From JAIYDQ01 sp031411055 (lineage in GTDB: Bacteria; Planctomycetota; Planctomycetia; Pirellulales; Pirellulaceae), in NCBI GenBank assembly GCA_031411055.1, contig JANOAI010000492.1:1-38027 (forward strand): 38,027 nucleotides of DNA, given 5' to 3'. Positions 6,458 through 16,427 of this stretch are shown here, piece by piece; positions within the stretch are counted from its first letter, which is position 1; every line of letters starts with the position of its first letter. The translations under genes and the position numbers were made by a program. The notes under the pieces were generated by a model. That model had not been told where the DNA came from. It made no database searches and was given only the letters and a program-made list of their open reading frames with translations.

Positions 6458-8292
6458 TAAAACCTTCCTTGTCGAAGCTTGAGTTCCGTTTCGGAAGCAG
6501 GGAAGCAATCTGGTGGCCGTGGTGTTTGGGCATCATCACCGGCCTCGTCGTGCCAGCCGTTATTTTGACGCTTGGCGGTATCGCGTTCCTACTAATTCGA
6601 AGTCGACACGGTGCCATTCCCGAAAATGTGGAATTGGGCCCGTGGATTCGCATTCCTACAGCGTTATTCGGGGGCGAAATCAGCCCGATGCGCGCCTTGA
6701 TTTCGCTGGTCTCGATCGCAGCCGGCTTGAGCATCCTCGGTGCTTGGTTGCATCACTGCCTCTATCGCTGGGTCATTTCTTTCTCGGTTTTGCTTGAAGT
6801 CGCACTGCGAAAGGAGCTTTTCTCCTCCTACTTTTCGAATGCCCAGCGATTAGGAATTACGGCTCAAAAAGCGTTCTTGAATGATGCTGATTCACTCTGG
6901 GTTCCGCAAGTACGCGACGGCGTTTTTGGATGGTATCGAAGTTTCCATCGCTATATATCGCAAGCCCTCGCTTGCTTCGCTATCGCGACATGTATCCATC
7001 CTATTCTTACGCTACTCACAGCCATCGCATTTCTGCTTGTCTGGCGAATTTTTGGTCTACTGGATCGTCGACAACGAAGACACCAGCCAATTCTCTCTGA
7101 ACGAAGCCATCATGCCCTTCAGCATGTCCATGGACTTGCATCCCAAAGTGCGCAACTCGCGTCACTTCACTCGATGGCCGTCATTGACGAGAGACTGGAT
7201 GGTTACCTTCGGAGTTTCCGTGATGCAGAAACGCAATTAAGGTATAGCTACGTTGTTCGCGCTCCGTTGCTTGTTGGAGTTGTTTCCCTCATCGCAAGTG
7301 TATTTGTCATTGCCTTGGGGATACATATATTTAAGCCTGAGCCATCCATCGACGGAACAGCGGCCATGACGCTCGCGGCGTTGATTGGCGCCGGATTTAT
7401 GGCGACGATCAAAGTTGTTCGCTGCTGCAGTCGCGTTCGATTTGCCGAACCGGCCGCTTTGCGTTTGTTGATGCGACTCGACCAGAACAAATCAATACCA
7501 GGCGACAGCATGACGGTGGCTGCCGCACGACTTGTCGATCGATTTGAACTGAACCATGTCTCGATCGATGATGCCAATGGACATCATGTTCTGGAAGAAC
7601 TTCAGTTGCAGGCAAAGCCAGGAACGATCGTTGCGGTCTTAGGATCCAAACGAGAAGAAGTTCGACTGCTACTCGAACTTGTTTTCGGACTCGGACGGCC
7701 AACCCGAGGTAAAATCCGATGGGACAATTTTGAACTTGAAAAACTTGATCAAGAATCACTATCGAAACTTCGGGCCTGGATCGAACCAACCGGACCATTG
7801 ATTTCGGGGACGATTTTTGAAAACTTGTCGCCGTCGAATCCGAATCGCCCCATGGCTGATATTGTTGATGCTACGCGAGAAGCGGGAGTTTACGATGCGA
7901 TTGGCGAGCTACCAGAAACGTTTTCAACGCTTGTTTCTCAAGAAGATGATCGACTGAAAGGCGACGCATTGTTCCGAGTTGGGATCGCTCGTGCCCTGCT
8001 TAAACAACCGAGTATTATCGTTGCGATCGAGCCCGCTCAAGATTCCAATTGGAAGTCAACTTCCGATTTGGTAGATGGATTACGAACGTTAGCCAATCAA
8101 GGTGCAATTGTCTTTGTCTTGCCTCGGCATGGTTCCACGCTCCGAAACGCAGACCAAGTCGTATTGCTGCATGAACACCGGATCGTGGGCACGGGAAAAC
8201 ACGCAGAACTTCTCGAGAAACACGAACTTTACCGCCATTTGAACTACATGCTATTTTCGCCGTACAAGCATGTTGTTATCGCCGATGTTTAA
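6454..8292 (+). CDS. ABC exporter-like membrane protein with degenerate ATPase domain
   Basis: A 612-residue protein laid out like a type I ABC exporter half: about six membrane segments in the first 320 residues and a C-terminal nucleotide-binding-like domain (about 355-590). All key ATPase motifs are eroded. The Walker A position reads LGSKREEVR (396-404) with no GKS/T. The signature reads LKGDA (501-505) instead of LSGGQ. Walker B reads IIVAIEPA (521-528), with Ile for the Asp but the Glu kept. The switch His is replaced in LPRHGST. The surrounding fold is clear (VGIARALLKQPSII), so this is divergence rather than misassembly. It probably does not hydrolyse ATP by itself. The GTG start overlaps the permease stop (GTGA), which implies translational coupling. 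It may be a structural or regulatory partner of the permease or of the nuclease genes downstream. Confidence 0.82.
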   Translation: MIKPSLSKLEFRFGSREAIWWPWCLGIITGLVVPAVILTLGGIAFLLIRSRHGAIPENVELGPWIRIPTALFGGEISPMRALISLVSIAAGLSILGAWLHHCLYRWVISFSVLLEVALRKELFSSYFSNAQRLGITAQKAFLNDADSLWVPQVRDGVFGWYRSFHRYISQALACFAIATCIHPILTLLTAIAFLLVWRIFGLLDRRQRRHQPILSERSHHALQHVHGLASQSAQLASLHSMAVIDERLDGYLRSFRDAETQLRYSYVVRAPLLVGVVSLIASVFVIALGIHIFKPEPSIDGTAAMTLAALIGAGFMATIKVVRCCSRVRFAEPAALRLLMRLDQNKSIPGDSMTVAAARLVDRFELNHVSIDDANGHHVLEELQLQAKPGTIVAVLGSKREEVRLLLELVFGLGRPTRGKIRWDNFELEKLDQESLSKLRAWIEPTGPLISGTIFENLSPSNPNRPMADIVDATREAGVYDAIGELPETFSTLVSQEDDRLKGDALFRVGIARALLKQPSIIVAIEPAQDSNWKSTSDLVDGLRTLANQGAIVFVLPRHGSTLRNADQVVLLHEHRIVGTGKHAELLEKHELYRHLNYMLFSPYKHVVIADV

Positions 8293-9541
8293 GTTTATTC
8301 ATGCCGCTGATATCCACCTCGATAGTCCCCTTCGAGGACTTTCGCTCTACGAAGGGGCGCCGGTGGAAGCAATACGCTTGGCCGCCCGCCGGGCTCTCGT
8401 AAATCTTGTTGATCTGGCCATCGAAGAGAAAGTTGCGTTCGTGCTGATCGCCGGTGATTTGTATGACGGCGATTGGCGTGATTTCAACACCGGATTTTTC
8501 TTTGTCCAGCAAGCTGCCAGACTTCGCGAAGCGAGTATTCCGCTTTTTTTGATTGCCGGGAATCATGACGCGGCCAACAAGATGACCAAATCGCTACGTT
8601 TGCCCGAAAACACGGTCTTGTTTTCCAGTGATCAACCCGAAACAAAAAGACTCGATTCCTTCGAAGTTGCCATTCATGGCCAAAGTTTTTCGAGAGCGGC
8701 CGTTTTGGAAGACCTCTCAATCACCTATCCCCATGCCGACTCCTCTTTGTTCAACATTGGCATGCTTCACACGAGTGCAGGCGGCAGTGGCGCGCACGAG
8801 CGTTACGCCCCTTGCACGCTGGAAGGGCTTGTTTCGAAGGGATATGATTATTGGGCGTTGGGACATATCCACTTGCGTGAGACACTTTGCGAGAAACCTT
8901 ACGTCGCGTTTTCAGGCAATGTGCAAGGACGACACGCCAAAGAAACGGGGCCGAAGGGTTGTCTCTTGGTCACGGTTGAAGACGACCGATCTTGCTCCGC
9001 CGAGTTTCGTGAGTTGGATGTTCTCCGATGGGAATCGCTTTTGATTAGCGTTACGGATATTTCGTCCACTGATTGCGCGTTAGACCTAGTCAAAACGGAG
9101 CTTACGAAACTGCTTGAGCCGTCTCAGGAGAAACCGCACGCAATTCGACTTGAGCTGCACGGTCGAACGCCTGTTCATGCGGAACTTTTGGCCCGCAAAT
9201 CGCAGATGATTCATGACATTCGAGCGATCGGTATCGATATTGGTCAAGGGAAAACGTGGATTGAGAAAGTTAAGCTTTCAACCAGTGCGATGCGTACTCG
9301 CGATAATACCGAAGCGATGGACGGGGCCATTCAAGAGATCGAATTGTTGTTTTCTCAGCTTCGTTCCGCCGATGGAGAATCCATTGTTGGCCAATTGGAT
9401 CTTGATGACCTTCTGAAGAAATTACCGGTCGAATTGCAAAGCATGGGCAACTTCGATGCCCCCGAAAGCTTGGCCGCAATCGTGAACGAAGCGGAAGCCA
9501 CGCTACATCAAAAACTCCTTTCAGATGGGGCAGCGCAGTGA
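8285..9541 (+). CDS. SbcD/Mre11-like nuclease subunit (YhaO type)
   Basis: A calcineurin-like metallophosphoesterase of the SbcD/Mre11 family, closest in form to Bacillus YhaO (about 400 residues; here 418). All metal-binding motifs are present: DIHLD (9-13), GDLYDG (57-62), GNHD (92-95), MLHTS near residue 160 and GHIH (193-196). The C-terminal 200 residues form the capping and partner-binding region. With the next gene it should form a Mn-dependent DNA end-processing complex. ATG 8285 is preferred because family members begin a few residues before FIHAADIHLDS; ATG 8270 is also possible. The start lies inside the preceding gene (8-bp overlap) and the stop overlaps the next start, so the four genes look like one transcript. 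Confidence 0.9.
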   Translation: MFKFIHAADIHLDSPLRGLSLYEGAPVEAIRLAARRALVNLVDLAIEEKVAFVLIAGDLYDGDWRDFNTGFFFVQQAARLREASIPLFLIAGNHDAANKMTKSLRLPENTVLFSSDQPETKRLDSFEVAIHGQSFSRAAVLEDLSITYPHADSSLFNIGMLHTSAGGSGAHERYAPCTLEGLVSKGYDYWALGHIHLRETLCEKPYVAFSGNVQGRHAKETGPKGCLLVTVEDDRSCSAEFRELDVLRWESLLISVTDISSTDCALDLVKTELTKLLEPSQEKPHAIRLELHGRTPVHAELLARKSQMIHDIRAIGIDIGQGKTWIEKVKLSTSAMRTRDNTEAMDGAIQEIELLFSQLRSADGESIVGQLDLDDLLKKLPVELQSMGNFDAPESLAAIVNEAEATLHQKLLSDGAAQ

Positions 9542-12500
9542 GGATCGAACGGCTCGACCTTCTCGCGTATGGTCCTTTCACCAATGCGAGTCTGGAATTT
9601 GCTCACCAGCAGGCCGGACTACACTTGATTTATGGCCCCAATGAAGCAGGGAAAAGCTCGAGCTTGCGCGCAATTACCGATCTTGTTTTTGGCTTTCAAT
9701 CTCGAACCAACGATGATTTCCTTCATCCATACTCGAAACTACGGGTTGGAGCTAAGTTAGCCTTACATGACGGCAGGACCTTGACCGTGGTTCGGCGTAA
9801 GGCTGCCAAGAATACTTTGCGCGATGACCGCGACGATGCAGCTGTCGACGAAGGTCGTTTGCAAGATCAGCTGGGGAGCGTTGATCGCGACTTGTTTCGT
9901 CATATGTTTGGGATCGACCACCAAAGCTTACGGGCTGGCGGGAATGAAATGGTCGAAGGGAACGGACGAGTTGGCGAAACTCTCTTCGCGGCCGCGGCAG
10001 GCATCTCCAAACTTCGATCGGCTCAGAAATCATTGCTCGCGCAAGCGGAAGAACTATTCAAATCCGCTGCCAAAACGAGCAAAATCCGAAAGCTCATTGA
10101 GGAATACCAAGAGCTCAAAAAGCAGCAATCCGAATCGCTCGTATCAGCTGACGTCTGGAACGCTCGCGACGAACTACTAAAGCGGCTTCAGGGACGGCAA
10201 GTAACACTCCAAGAAGTTCGCTTGGAGCTTACAAGACGCGAGTCCTGGATCCAACGTGTCATCGACTCGTCAAATCCTATCGCTCAGCTGAAACAAGCCA
10301 AAAGCTCGCTCGAAGCGATGAAACATATTCCGGTCTTACCCGAGGACTTCGGAACGCAATGCAGTCGTCTCTTAGATGGATGGCGAGAATTGCAAAACAA
10401 AATCGATCAACTCGATGCGTCACTCGAACAGCTCGATACACAGGTAGAAACAATCGAAGATGCGTCGCATTGGCTTTCATTTCAAACCGAGATAGAGGGA
10501 CTTCTCGAAGAATTTGGCAAACACAAATCGGCCATGGAAGATCGACCTAAACGCGAAGGTGAGCGTTCGACAATGCTCTTGCGAATGCAAAACATCCTCC
10601 GTGACCTTGGGCTGCCGATCGAGACTTCCAACATTGATAACTTGCGTCTCCCTCCAGACAAACGAGTGCGAATTCAAACCCTCGGCAACCAGCGAGAAGG
10701 GTTATTTGAAAAGCGTCAGAGCCTACAACGTGAACAATCGACCATATCAACGGATATTGAAAAAGCACTGTCTCAACAGAAAGCGTTGGCAACGACGAAA
10801 GACTGGCATCTGCTCGAGGCAAAAATAAAGCAACATCGAGCGGACAGCGGCCTGGAAAATGATCTCGATCAAATTGATTCTGAAATTCGCCTTGCTGAAG
10901 CAGAAGTAAATGGTTGCCTCCAACGGCTTCAGCTAAATCATCTTGGCATGACGGAGCTTTCGTCGGCTTCGGTTATCAGCGACACGACCCTCAATGAGTT
11001 TGACGAACAGTTTCGTTTGCTCGACAAGCGAAAAGCCAAACTCGTCGACCAAATACAGGAGTTGGAATCCGAAGCGGCGAGATTGGAGCATGAACTGGCA
11101 TTGATTGAAACGGAAAGAACAATTCCGTCTGAGGCGGACCTTACTCGATTGCGTGCTGAACGCGACCAAGGTTGGCAACTTATTTCTCGTTTGCTTGCCG
11201 ATGAGACTGTTTCGGAATCCGATAAACAAAGATTTTTAGAAAAAGCGAATTCAGCGAAAAATATTTCGGATGCATTTTCTACCTACCTTTCGATGACCGA
11301 TTCGCTGGCCGATGAACTGCGCTGGCATGCGGATAAAGTTACATCCAAGGCGAGATTTCTGGCCGATGCTGCACGCAACAAAAAGAAAATAGGAAAACTA
11401 CGGGAAGATGAGGCTCAATTAATTCACGAACAACAAGCACTGTCGTCAGCTTGGAAGGATGTATGGTTACCGGTAAAGGTCGAGCCAAAATCACCTCGCC
11501 AAATGCGAGACTGGCTCGGCGACTTTGAATCGTTGCGTAAGCAATACCGGGAGATGACAGTCAAGGACATTCAACGAACTAAGTTGACTTCCAAAGTGAA
11601 AAGCCTTGCAATGGAGATCCAAGCACTCCTGGTTGACATCGACGCGAATGCTTCAGCAGAAAAGCGATCGTTAAGCGAGCTCTTTCAATTTGCTGAAGAT
11701 TTTGTCGACGACTGTATCAAAAAACAGTCGAGGTATATGCAGATTGAGGAGACGCTTGAGCAAGATCGAACGAGACTAGCGGATTGCGATATCGAACTTG
11801 CACAGGCGAAAAAGGAATGGGAGCAGTGGCAAGCCGATTGGTCGGCTGAAATGCAGCGAGTTCGGCTCGAAAAAGACGCACTTCCTGCTCAAGCCAACTG
11901 TGTTCTCCAGGAAGTTCAAGAGCTGTTTCAGATTCAAGAGGACTATCAAAACCTTTCGCGACGCATCGACGGAATCGATCGTGATGCCGCAGACTTCGTG
12001 CATCGACTAAAGAGCGTAGCTAACCAAGTACTTGCACCGTCGTCGAATCGAACAACCGAACAGTCGATTAGGATGTTGCGAGACGGCTTGGAAGTCGCCG
12101 TGAAGGCCGAAGAAAAGCGAAAAACCCTTGACGATACTCGAAAGAAGCAGCAAGCGAGCCGGAAGGAGATCTCGGATCAACGAAATACCATTGCCAAAAA
12201 TCTCGACGAACTATGCAAACAAGTTCAATGCAACGAGTATCACGAGCTTCCTACTTTGGTCGCCGTCGCGGGAAAAAAATCATCGGTTGAAAAGGAAGTT
12301 GCAGAACTCGAAAAACATCTTGTAACACTTGCACGAAATAAAACGCTGGATGAGTTTATCGCGGCCTTTGACGCCGAATCGGCTCGGTTTGATGAGTTGC
12401 CGATGCAACTGGACGCAATCCACCGTGATCTAGCAAGTAATATGGACGAATACGACCGAACGCTTCAAGAAGTAAAGGCCGCTAAGGACGACTTAGATCG

Positions 12501-13077
12501 AATCGACGGAAGTGCAAAATCTGCTGAGATCGCGGAAAAGATACAGACCGTTGCGAGCGAAATTGAAGACGCTTCCCGGGAAACGATCACCCTTCGGCTC
12601 GCATCTTCCATTCTTTCCAAGGCGATGGAAAAATACCGAGCGAGGAATCAAGGACCCGTTCTTGGTTTGGCAAGCGATTACTTTGCTCGAATGACACTAC
12701 AAAACTATCGGTCCATTCAAGCCGAGTTTGACGAGCAAGGAAACCCATCTTTGGTCGGCGTCCGTCGGGATGGTACTCAAGTGTCCGTCGGTGGTATGAG
12801 TGATGGGACCTGCGACCAACTCTTTCTAGCATTGCGACTTGCCAGTCTCGAAGTTTGGCTTGATAAACATCCACCGATTCCATTTGTCGTTGACGATATC
12901 CTCGTTCATTTTGACGAAGAACGAGCTCAAGCAACCTTAAAGGTGCTTCACGATTTCTCAAAGCGGACTCAAGTCCTCTTCTTCACACACCACGAACATA
13001 CACTCCGACTTGCCGAGTCTATTCTCGTTGCGAATGAATTTCAAATTGTCCGCCTTCCCGATCGCCAACACATATAG
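9538..13077 (+). CDS. SbcC/Rad50-like SMC-type ATPase (YhaN type)
   Basis: The ATPase partner of the nuclease upstream, 1179 residues. The N-terminal lobe starts with MRIERLDLLAYGPF, and Walker A is GPNEAGKS (about 33-40). A long coiled-coil region, rich in Leu, Glu, Lys and Arg heptads, runs from about 165 to 1030. The C-terminal lobe has the ABC signature GGMSDGTCDQL (about 1084-1094) and Walker B PFVVDDILVHFDEE (about 1114-1127), followed by FFTHHEHT. I see no CxxC zinc hook in the coiled coil, which fits the YhaN branch rather than SbcC/Rad50. It is longer than Bacillus YhaN (about 960). The GTG start overlaps the preceding stop by 4 bp (GTGA). The gene closes the four-gene block; no T-run terminator follows. 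Confidence 0.9.
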   Translation: MRIERLDLLAYGPFTNASLEFAHQQAGLHLIYGPNEAGKSSSLRAITDLVFGFQSRTNDDFLHPYSKLRVGAKLALHDGRTLTVVRRKAAKNTLRDDRDDAAVDEGRLQDQLGSVDRDLFRHMFGIDHQSLRAGGNEMVEGNGRVGETLFAAAAGISKLRSAQKSLLAQAEELFKSAAKTSKIRKLIEEYQELKKQQSESLVSADVWNARDELLKRLQGRQVTLQEVRLELTRRESWIQRVIDSSNPIAQLKQAKSSLEAMKHIPVLPEDFGTQCSRLLDGWRELQNKIDQLDASLEQLDTQVETIEDASHWLSFQTEIEGLLEEFGKHKSAMEDRPKREGERSTMLLRMQNILRDLGLPIETSNIDNLRLPPDKRVRIQTLGNQREGLFEKRQSLQREQSTISTDIEKALSQQKALATTKDWHLLEAKIKQHRADSGLENDLDQIDSEIRLAEAEVNGCLQRLQLNHLGMTELSSASVISDTTLNEFDEQFRLLDKRKAKLVDQIQELESEAARLEHELALIETERTIPSEADLTRLRAERDQGWQLISRLLADETVSESDKQRFLEKANSAKNISDAFSTYLSMTDSLADELRWHADKVTSKARFLADAARNKKKIGKLREDEAQLIHEQQALSSAWKDVWLPVKVEPKSPRQMRDWLGDFESLRKQYREMTVKDIQRTKLTSKVKSLAMEIQALLVDIDANASAEKRSLSELFQFAEDFVDDCIKKQSRYMQIEETLEQDRTRLADCDIELAQAKKEWEQWQADWSAEMQRVRLEKDALPAQANCVLQEVQELFQIQEDYQNLSRRIDGIDRDAADFVHRLKSVANQVLAPSSNRTTEQSIRMLRDGLEVAVKAEEKRKTLDDTRKKQQASRKEISDQRNTIAKNLDELCKQVQCNEYHELPTLVAVAGKKSSVEKEVAELEKHLVTLARNKTLDEFIAAFDAESARFDELPMQLDAIHRDLASNMDEYDRTLQEVKAAKDDLDRIDGSAKSAEIAEKIQTVASEIEDASRETITLRLASSILSKAMEKYRARNQGPVLGLASDYFARMTLQNYRSIQAEFDEQGNPSLVGVRRDGTQVSVGGMSDGTCDQLFLALRLASLEVWLDKHPPIPFVVDDILVHFDEERAQATLKVLHDFSKRTQVLFFTHHEHTLRLAESILVANEFQIVRLPDRQHI

Positions 13078-13103
13078 TTCACATAGGTAGTCATGCCCCC
13101 GTA

Positions 13104-13129
13104 GAATTCATAGCCTGGAATTCATAGCC
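13104..13129 (+). repeat. Short direct repeat gaattcatagcc
   Basis: Two copies of gaattcatagcc, at 13104-13115 and 13118-13129, lie head to tail in the 73-bp gap between the YhaN-like gene and putA. This may be local slippage or a small regulatory site. Confidence 0.45.
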
Positions 13130-13150
13130 CCTCCTTCGATCTTACGTCGT

Positions 13151-16100
13151 ATGAAATTAGATTCTTCATCAGACATTGAAACGGCCACGATCGAATTGGC
13201 GGAAACCATTCTTCGGTTGGCGCTTGGTCAGCGAAATCCGGCCGAAACAGCTCAGGCCAATCGCGTTGCTGGATTAATCTCCGATCCAGCTGCGAAACGC
13301 CTCAGTATGGCGATGACCGATCGCTTGATTCGCAGTTCTTCGGCGGTTCGAGCATCGCTTTGCTATCGGAATTTGCTTTCGCGTTTTGGCATTCCACAGG
13401 GCTTCAAGTGGCTTGATCGGGCAATGTTGATTGCCGGAGGGATCGCATCGCGAATGGCTCCCTCGCTAGTTCTTATGAGCATTATTTCCAAGCTGCACAG
13501 CGAAAGTAAAAACGTCATCCTTTCGGCAGAGCCTGCTTTGCTCGCAAACTTCCTGAAGAAGCGAAAAGCCGAAGGTGTTCGCGTAAACCTAAACCAACTG
13601 GGCGAAGCCGTTTTAGGCGAAGAAGAAGCCATGCGGCGGCTTGAATCGATCGAATCGTTATTGAATCGTCCTGATACGGAATACGTCTCGGTAAAGATTT
13701 CTGCCATCTTCAGTCAAATCAACTTATTGGCGTGGGACAATACGCTTTCGGAAATCAAAACAAGGCTTCGGAGGTTGTATCGAATTGCGTTAGCGAAAGG
13801 TAAATTCGTCAATCTCGATATGGAAGAATATCGCGATCTGAATCTCACGGTGACCGCCTTTCGCGAAGTTCTCGATGAACGAGACTTCAAGCAACTTTAC
13901 GCGGGTATCGCTCTTCAAGCATATCTACCTGATTCCGCGGGCGTCCAACGAGAGTTGACCGAATGGGCAAAAGCTCGGATCGCTAACGGTGGAATGCCTA
14001 TCAAAATTCGGCTTGTGAAAGGTGCCAATCTCGCGATGGAATCGGTCGACGCCGAACTTCACGGTTGGTACCAAGCCCCCTACAGCCAAAAATCCGACAC
14101 GGATGCAAACTTCCGGCGAATGCTTGAGTACGCATCCAAGCCGGAGAATGCAGCGGCCGTTCGAGTCGGTGTCGGCAGCCACAATCTCTTCGACGTCGCA
14201 CTCGCGCTGGTACTTCGGGATGTGTACCAAGTGCAGGACGCTATCGAGATTGAAATGTTAGAAGGGATGGCCAACGATTTAGCACGGATCGTCCGTCAGA
14301 AAGCCGGTTCGCTGCTCGTTTACTCGCCGATCGTGCACCCCAAAGATTTTGGCAGTGCCCTCGCATATCTCATTCGACGCCTTGACGAAAATACGACCCC
14401 CGAAAACTTTCTTCGAGATCTTTTCTCGCTTGAACTGGGCAGCGTTGCCTGGGAACGACAAAAACAGCGATTTATCCAAGGTTGGCGAGAGCGAACAACG
14501 GTTAGCTCGAACTCGCATCGCAGCCAAAAACCGGAACGAAGCTATACGAAATTCACGAACGAACCCGATACCGATTGGACTCAAGCCCACAATCGATCCG
14601 AGCTTTCGCGCACGACGGAATGGTTGCAAAATGCAACCGACCGTCCACCGCAGCATAACCAACTCGATCAAATTGAATCGGCACTTGAGAAAGCCCGAAG
14701 TTCGCAACCAAAATGGGAATTGCTTGGCGCGGACAGGCGAGCCGCAATTCTAATGAAGTGTGGAGACGTTTTAGCTGCACAGCGTTTCAGAACCATTGCG
14801 ATTCTTCAAGCCGAGGCGAAAAAGAGTATTCGCGAAGCTGACGCCGAAGTCTCGGAAGCGATCGACTTCGCCCGATACTATGGCACACATAATATTTCCG
14901 CGACCGAGTCTCGCCCCCTCGGCCTTGTCGTTATCACTCCGCCATGGAATTTTCCGTTTGCGATCCCGTGCGGAGGCATTTTGGCGGCATTGATGGCAGG
15001 CAATAGCGTCATTCTTAAGCCTTCGCCGGATTCCATTGAAACGGCTTGGTGGCTTGTTCAGCTTCTTTGGGAAGCAGGTGTTCAGAAAGATGTGCTTCAG
15101 TTTGTCGCATGTGAAGATGGCCCACTTGGACAGAAGCTCATTTGCGATCCGCGAACTTCAGCGGTCGTGCTCACTGGCTCATATGAAACGGCAAGGATGT
15201 TTCAAGCTTGGCGACCGTCGTTAAAACTTTTCGCGGAGACCAGCGGTAAGAACGCGATCGTCGTAAGCGCTTTAGCCGATCGCGACTTGGCCATTAAAGA
15301 CATTGTACATTCCGCGTTCGGTCATTCTGGTCAGAAATGTTCTGCGGCTAGCTTGGCCATCCTCGAAGCCGAAGTCTACGACGACCCGACCTTCCTTCGT
15401 CAACTCCGCGACGCCGCTGCAAGTTTACGCGTCGGGGATGCAAAAGATCCTGCAAGCGTTGTCACTCCCCTCGTATGTCGTCCTAGTCCGTCACTGGTTC
15501 GAGCCTTGACGACGCTTGAACGAGGCGAATCCTGGTTGCTTGCGCCCAAGCGAATGGTTGACCAGCCAGCTAATGCTATTGACGTTGAGAATCAGACGGT
15601 CGATCCGTGTCTCTGGTCTCCTGGAATTCGTATCGGCGTCAAGCCCGGTTCTTGGTTTCACTTGACCGAATGCTTTGGTCCAGTTTTGGGATTGATGCGG
15701 GCAAGCGATCTCGATGAAGCGATTCGCATTCAAAATGCAGTACCTTATGGGCTAACCGCGGGCTTTCATTCACTCGATGAGCTTGAGATATCCGATTGGA
15801 AAGACAAGGTCGCGGCCGGCAATCTCTACATTAATCGCTCGATCACCGGCGCGATCGTACAGCGTCAACCCTTCGGCGGATGGAAACGTAGCTCGATTGG
15901 CCCAGGCGCGAAAGCAGGTGGTCCCAATTACGTCAACTTGTTTCGTCGCCAAAACGAGGCACCCATACGCGACCTGCTGGCAGCAGAGGCCAGCTATCGC
16001 AATGCATACCACGACTATTTCTCACAGTCGCACGACCCGACATCGCTGAAGTGCGAGAGTAACCACTTCCGATATCGCCCATGCCGCGGCGTTGTCCTAC

Positions 16101-16420
16101 GACTTTCTGAACCCGACGAACAAGTAGAGACCCTAGCTCGTCTTGCCGCTGAGCTCTGTAAAGCTCCACTGGAGATAAGCTTGGCCACGAAAGAAAGCGA
16201 CCTCGACTTTGCCGCACGACTTCCTAGTCTTGCCCACCGTGCCGAATTTCTTCGAACCGTGAGTACGCCATGCGATAAGGTTCTCAGCGCATCCTACGCT
16301 TGCGAAATGAATTGGATCGACGCTCCATTTTCGCTGGATGGGTATGTCGAGTTGACGCGATGGCTTCGAGAACAATCCGTTACCGAAACGCGGCATCGCT
16401 ATGGAAATATCTTTGGCTAA
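13151..16420 (+). CDS. putA: Bifunctional proline dehydrogenase / glutamate-semialdehyde dehydrogenase (PutA)
   Basis: It oxidises proline to glutamate in two steps, via an FAD-dependent PRODH barrel and an NAD-dependent aldehyde dehydrogenase. The PRODH half (about 100-440) shows VSVKISAI, NLDMEEYRDL, ALQAYLPDS, RLVKGANLAME (about 286-296) and YLIRRLDENT. The KGAN form with LHGW and TDANFRRML after it is that of the compact Geobacter/Corynebacterium-like PutA. The ALDH half (about 490-950) has TPPWNFPF, the general base Glu in AETSGKNA (about 695) and the catalytic Cys in SGQKCSA (about 730), then ECFGPVLG and PFGGWKRSS, so both activities should be intact. No ribbon-helix-helix DNA-binding domain is present, so it should not act as its own repressor. 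A C-terminal tail of about 140 residues follows the ALDH domain. ATG 13151 fits, although its ribosome binding site is weak. Confidence 0.93.
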   Translation: MKLDSSSDIETATIELAETILRLALGQRNPAETAQANRVAGLISDPAAKRLSMAMTDRLIRSSSAVRASLCYRNLLSRFGIPQGFKWLDRAMLIAGGIASRMAPSLVLMSIISKLHSESKNVILSAEPALLANFLKKRKAEGVRVNLNQLGEAVLGEEEAMRRLESIESLLNRPDTEYVSVKISAIFSQINLLAWDNTLSEIKTRLRRLYRIALAKGKFVNLDMEEYRDLNLTVTAFREVLDERDFKQLYAGIALQAYLPDSAGVQRELTEWAKARIANGGMPIKIRLVKGANLAMESVDAELHGWYQAPYSQKSDTDANFRRMLEYASKPENAAAVRVGVGSHNLFDVALALVLRDVYQVQDAIEIEMLEGMANDLARIVRQKAGSLLVYSPIVHPKDFGSALAYLIRRLDENTTPENFLRDLFSLELGSVAWERQKQRFIQGWRERTTVSSNSHRSQKPERSYTKFTNEPDTDWTQAHNRSELSRTTEWLQNATDRPPQHNQLDQIESALEKARSSQPKWELLGADRRAAILMKCGDVLAAQRFRTIAILQAEAKKSIREADAEVSEAIDFARYYGTHNISATESRPLGLVVITPPWNFPFAIPCGGILAALMAGNSVILKPSPDSIETAWWLVQLLWEAGVQKDVLQFVACEDGPLGQKLICDPRTSAVVLTGSYETARMFQAWRPSLKLFAETSGKNAIVVSALADRDLAIKDIVHSAFGHSGQKCSAASLAILEAEVYDDPTFLRQLRDAAASLRVGDAKDPASVVTPLVCRPSPSLVRALTTLERGESWLLAPKRMVDQPANAIDVENQTVDPCLWSPGIRIGVKPGSWFHLTECFGPVLGLMRASDLDEAIRIQNAVPYGLTAGFHSLDELEISDWKDKVAAGNLYINRSITGAIVQRQPFGGWKRSSIGPGAKAGGPNYVNLFRRQNEAPIRDLLAAEASYRNAYHDYFSQSHDPTSLKCESNHFRYRPCRGVVLRLSEPDEQVETLARLAAELCKAPLEISLATKESDLDFAARLPSLAHRAEFLRTVSTPCDKVLSASYACEMNWIDAPFSLDGYVELTRWLREQSVTETRHRYGNIFG

Positions 16421-16427
16421 GCATTCA

